A stretch of 64,000 nucleotides of DNA from Kaistella antarctica (GTDB lineage: Bacteria > Bacteroidota > Bacteroidia > Flavobacteriales > Weeksellaceae): positions 1-64,000 of the forward strand of contig NZ_FOIX01000003.1 in assembly GCF_900109615.1 (NCBI RefSeq), in the 5' to 3' direction. The position numbers and the translations under genes were made by a program. The notes under the pieces were generated by a model. That model did not search any database and was not told the origin of the DNA. It saw only the letters and a list, made by a program, of their open reading frames with translations. How positions within the stretch are numbered: the stretch's first letter is position 1; each line of letters starts with the position of its first letter. Below are positions 61,185-64,000 of the stretch, piece by piece.

Positions 61185-61290
61185 TCGTATAGCTGCCTTG
61201 CAATAGGGATAGGAGTGGAAATCCTTTTTTTTGTAAAAAAAAGATTGCAACGGATAGCCCGACCCGAGCGGCTGGAAAAGCAAGGCGAGG
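61185..61290. repeat. Intergenic GGATTTCCAC-type repeat element (inverted)
   Basis: GTGGAAATCC (61215-61224) is the reverse complement of the core found at 20856 and 52022. It starts an AT palindrome of the form ATCCTTTTTTTTGTAAAAAAAAGAT. A GC-rich block (GGATAGCCCGACCCGAGCGGCTGG) follows. Confidence 0.65.
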
Positions 61291-61315
61291 GGATTGCCCA
61301 AAATATCGTACAAAA

Positions 61316-61339
61316 AACCTCCCGAAAATTCGAGAGGTT
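61316..61339 (-). terminator. Terminator of gapA
   Basis: AACCTC (61316-61321) and GAGGTT (61334-61339), with an inner CGAA/TTCG pairing, form a stem; six Ts follow on the minus strand. Confidence 0.75.
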
Positions 61340-61375
61340 AATATTGCTCATTAGCTATTACTAATTGCTTATTTC

Positions 61376-62413
<1,038 letters not shown>

Positions 62414-63400
62414 TTAGATTGACAGAATTTCTGAAATTTTAAGTAAATCCTGATTGAGTTCATTGTGTTTTTTTACCGCTTCTTCTATTAAAGTGTAAAC
62501 GATTGTGTTGGACTGCATTCCGACCATAACATTGGTTCTGCCTTCCATTAATCCAATCACTGCACTATATCCTAATCTGCTGGCTAAGACTCGATCTGCG
62601 CAACTTGGCGAGCCACCTCTTTGGATGTGACCTAAAACGGCCACGCGGATATCATAACTTGGAAAACCATTTTGGGTTGCTTTTGCAATATCGTAAATGC
62701 TTCCCAATTTCTCCCCTTCTGCGACAACTACGATACTTGAAGCTTTGCCAGCTTTCTCGGCTCTTTCGAACGTGGCAAAAAGTTCTTCAATACTGTCTTT
62801 TTTTTCTGGAATTAAAATACCGATTGCTCCTGTAGCTAAGCCACTGTTTAAAGCGATGAATCCCGCATCACGTCCCATTACTTCCACAAAAAATATTCTG
62901 TTGTGCGAAGTTGCAGTATCTCTGATTTTATCGATGGCTTCCATCGCGGTATTCAAAGCAGTGTCGTATCCAATCGTATTATCAGTACCGAAAATATCAT
63001 TGTCAACCGTTGCTGGAACTCCAATAACGCTGATTCCGTATTCTTCGCAAAAAGTTTGGGCACCTTTGAAAGTTCCGTCTCCACCGATACAAACCATTCC
63101 ATCGATTTCATGCTTGATACAATTGTCAAAAGCTTTTCTTCTTCCCGCGGCTGTTTTGAAATCCAGGGATCGGGCTGATTTTAGAATCGTACCTCCTGCG
63201 GTAATTATATTTTTAACGGATCGAGGTCCCATTCTGGTAAAGTCGTCATTGATTAGACCATTGAACCCCTCTCTTACTCCGTAACATTCTATTTTGTAGT
63301 GACTAGCTGTTCTTACGACCGCTCTCAAAGCTGCATTCATTCCGGGCGCATCTCCGCCTGACGTGAGAACCACAATCTTTTTCACTGCACTTTCTTCCAT
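62414..63400 (-). CDS. pfkA: ATP-dependent 6-phosphofructokinase
   Basis: A 328-residue glycolytic kinase. The nucleotide loop TSGGDAPGMNAALRA, the GGDGTFKGA loop (about 102-110; the G of GGDG marks ATP rather than pyrophosphate use), the catalytic VPATVDNDIFGTDNTIGYDTA and the substrate-binding VEVMGRDAGFIA are intact. The ATG at 63400 (MEESAVKKIVVLTSGG) is chosen because the -7 box lies at 63418-63425, only 17 nt upstream. It is first in the pfkA-gapA operon. Confidence 0.96.
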   Translation of the reverse strand: MEESAVKKIVVLTSGGDAPGMNAALRAVVRTASHYKIECYGVREGFNGLINDDFTRMGPRSVKNIITAGGTILKSARSLDFKTAAGRRKAFDNCIKHEIDGMVCIGGDGTFKGAQTFCEEYGISVIGVPATVDNDIFGTDNTIGYDTALNTAMEAIDKIRDTATSHNRIFFVEVMGRDAGFIALNSGLATGAIGILIPEKKDSIEELFATFERAEKAGKASSIVVVAEGEKLGSIYDIAKATQNGFPSYDIRVAVLGHIQRGGSPSCADRVLASRLGYSAVIGLMEGRTNVMVGMQSNTIVYTLIEEAVKKHNELNQDLLKISEILSI

Positions 63401-63417
63401 AGTTAAAAATTTCAGCA

Positions 63418-63425
63418 CAAAATTA
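63418..63425 (-). promoter_or_regulatory. -7 box of pfkA-gapA
   Basis: TAATTTTG on the minus strand (CAAAATTA at 63418-63425) matches TAnnTTTG. It excludes a start codon at 63418. Confidence 0.6.
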
Positions 63426-63521
63426 CGAAATCTCTATCAATTATGTAAGGCTTTATGATATGAGATTTAATGGGTATTAGGATTTCCAGGAATAACGTCT
63501 TTTCATTAATAAAAGTTCATT

Positions 63522-63550
63522 TTGCTTTTGGTTTAAAATTCCTAAATTTG
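63522..63550 (+). promoter_or_regulatory. Promoter of the CxxCH-protein gene, leaderless geometry
   Basis: TTG (63522-63524), 18 nt, TAAATTTG (63543-63550), then 4 nt to the ATG at 63555. This is the only one of the four leaderless-type promoters here with a clear -33 element. Confidence 0.65.
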
Positions 63551-63554
63551 CAAA

Positions 63555-63911
63555 ATGTTGAGGAACAGAGAAAGTCAGAAATTTTTAGCATCGCTTTTTG
63601 CAGCGGTCTATCTTTTCGTTGCTTTATTTTCTCAAAGTTTCCACGATCATGGAAGTGCAGAAGTTTTTAAAGATTTTCATTTTACAAAAGTTGAAAAAAC
63701 GTTTAGTAATTCTTCCGAACTTGGTCATTACGCAGATTGTCTTTCCTGTCATATTTTGCATGAAGGAAAATATGCAGGTTCTCAGGAGTTTTCCTTTTCC
63801 GCTATTTCACTTAAAGGTTCTCACTTAGAAATTTTTACGAATGAAAAGGCCTTTGTCAAACTTTCACTCTTCAATTTTCATTTACGCGGTCCGCCTGCAC
63901 TTTTCATTTAA
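63555..63911 (+). CDS. Small secreted CxxCH/His-rich protein
   Basis: A 118-residue exported protein. An N-terminal hydrophobic signal (FLASLFAAVYLFVALFS) is followed by SFHDHGSAEVF and then HYADCLSCHILHEGK, which contains CLSCH, a c-type haem/metal motif. Small proteins of this design are often encoded just before TonB-dependent metal receptors in Bacteroidetes, and the gene next to it would lie beyond the window. Haem attachment or metal binding is inference. No family was recognised with certainty. Confidence 0.65.
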   Translation: MLRNRESQKFLASLFAAVYLFVALFSQSFHDHGSAEVFKDFHFTKVEKTFSNSSELGHYADCLSCHILHEGKYAGSQEFSFSAISLKGSHLEIFTNEKAFVKLSLFNFHLRGPPALFI

Positions 63912-64000
63912 AAACAGCTCTATTTTTTCGAAAGGAATATTAAAGAATTGATTTTCAGTTTTTAAAATATTCTTGTTTTTTATTCTTAAACTAAATATAA
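63912..64000. other. Window end, no gene seen
   Basis: 89 AT-rich bases after the CxxCH-protein gene. A further plus-strand gene may begin outside the window. Confidence 0.5.

Larger units (their letters stand above)
60990..61375. other. Gene-free stretch upstream of the MpaB-type gene
   Basis: 386 bases without a coding region. It contains the repeats at 61023-61043 and 61185-61290 and the gapA terminator at 61316-61339. Confidence 0.7.

Overview
The window looks like a chromosomal segment of a flavobacterium, most likely from the Chryseobacterium/Kaistella group (Weeksellaceae). Supporting evidence: AT-rich sequence, promoters of the Bacteroidetes type (TAnnTTTG -7 box), a near absence of Shine-Dalgarno sequences, a GldD gliding/type IX secretion lipoprotein, a secreted amylase with a C-terminal T9SS sorting domain, the DUF1800/DUF1501 pair, and a RNase G-HU-MutY neighbourhood. 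Genus assignment is inference. No rRNA, tRNA, CRISPR array or transposase was seen.

Layout. 0.3-1.6 kb: DEAD-box RNA helicase. 1.7-4.2 kb: membrane operon DUF2157-DUF4401-GDYXXLXY. 4.5-11.6 kb: a minus-strand run of small accessory genes (cupin, small membrane proteins, serine hydrolase, lipoproteins, DUF5694 and DUF6929 proteins, and a SnoaL-like gene broken by an in-frame stop). 11.7-17 kb: rng, a 29-residue basic AURKAIP1/COX24-type protein, HU, divergent mutY, gldD and a PfkB sugar kinase with an exceptionally strong Shine-Dalgarno. 17-21 kb: two periplasmic parvulin-type isomerases. 21-26 kb: GNAT, flavin oxidoreductase and the DUF1800/DUF1501 pair. 26.5-35.5 kb: the most accessory part, with a HopJ-like gene overlapping a giant SF1 helicase-nuclease, a cytochrome P450, a non-retron reverse transcriptase with a long structured leader, and a divergent repeat protein of unknown function. 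35.8-47 kb: acyl-CoA dehydrogenase, pnp, a GlsB-type protein, LemA/DUF2207, der, an S23-type four-helix protein, upp and comF. 47-52 kb: a complete glyoxylate shunt module (aceB, aceA) with a divergent RamB/ScfR-type regulator and two palindromic operator candidates. 52-59.6 kb: queD, an LpxH-like hydrolase, a secreted hydroxyisourate hydrolase, a LuxE-type enzyme, a putative nuclease, a DUF4230 protein and the T9SS amylase. 59.8-64 kb: MpaB-type protein, the glycolytic pair gapA-pfkA, and a secreted CxxCH protein.

How genes work together. aceB, aceA and the regulator form an acetate/fatty-acid utilisation unit; pfkA-gapA is a glycolytic operon; GldD belongs to the T9SS/gliding machinery and the amylase is a likely T9SS client; the two parvulin isomerases probably serve outer-membrane protein folding. 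The reverse transcriptase, its leader and the divergent repeat protein look like a defence module of the DRT type, and the helicase-nuclease 1.5 kb away may be a second one.

Other signals worth attention: four genes have the -7 box exactly 4 nt upstream of the ATG (apparently leaderless mRNAs), two sites carry strong Shine-Dalgarno sequences in a genome that hardly uses them, and several dispersed intergenic repeat families are present, one with a compensatory base-pair change between copies.
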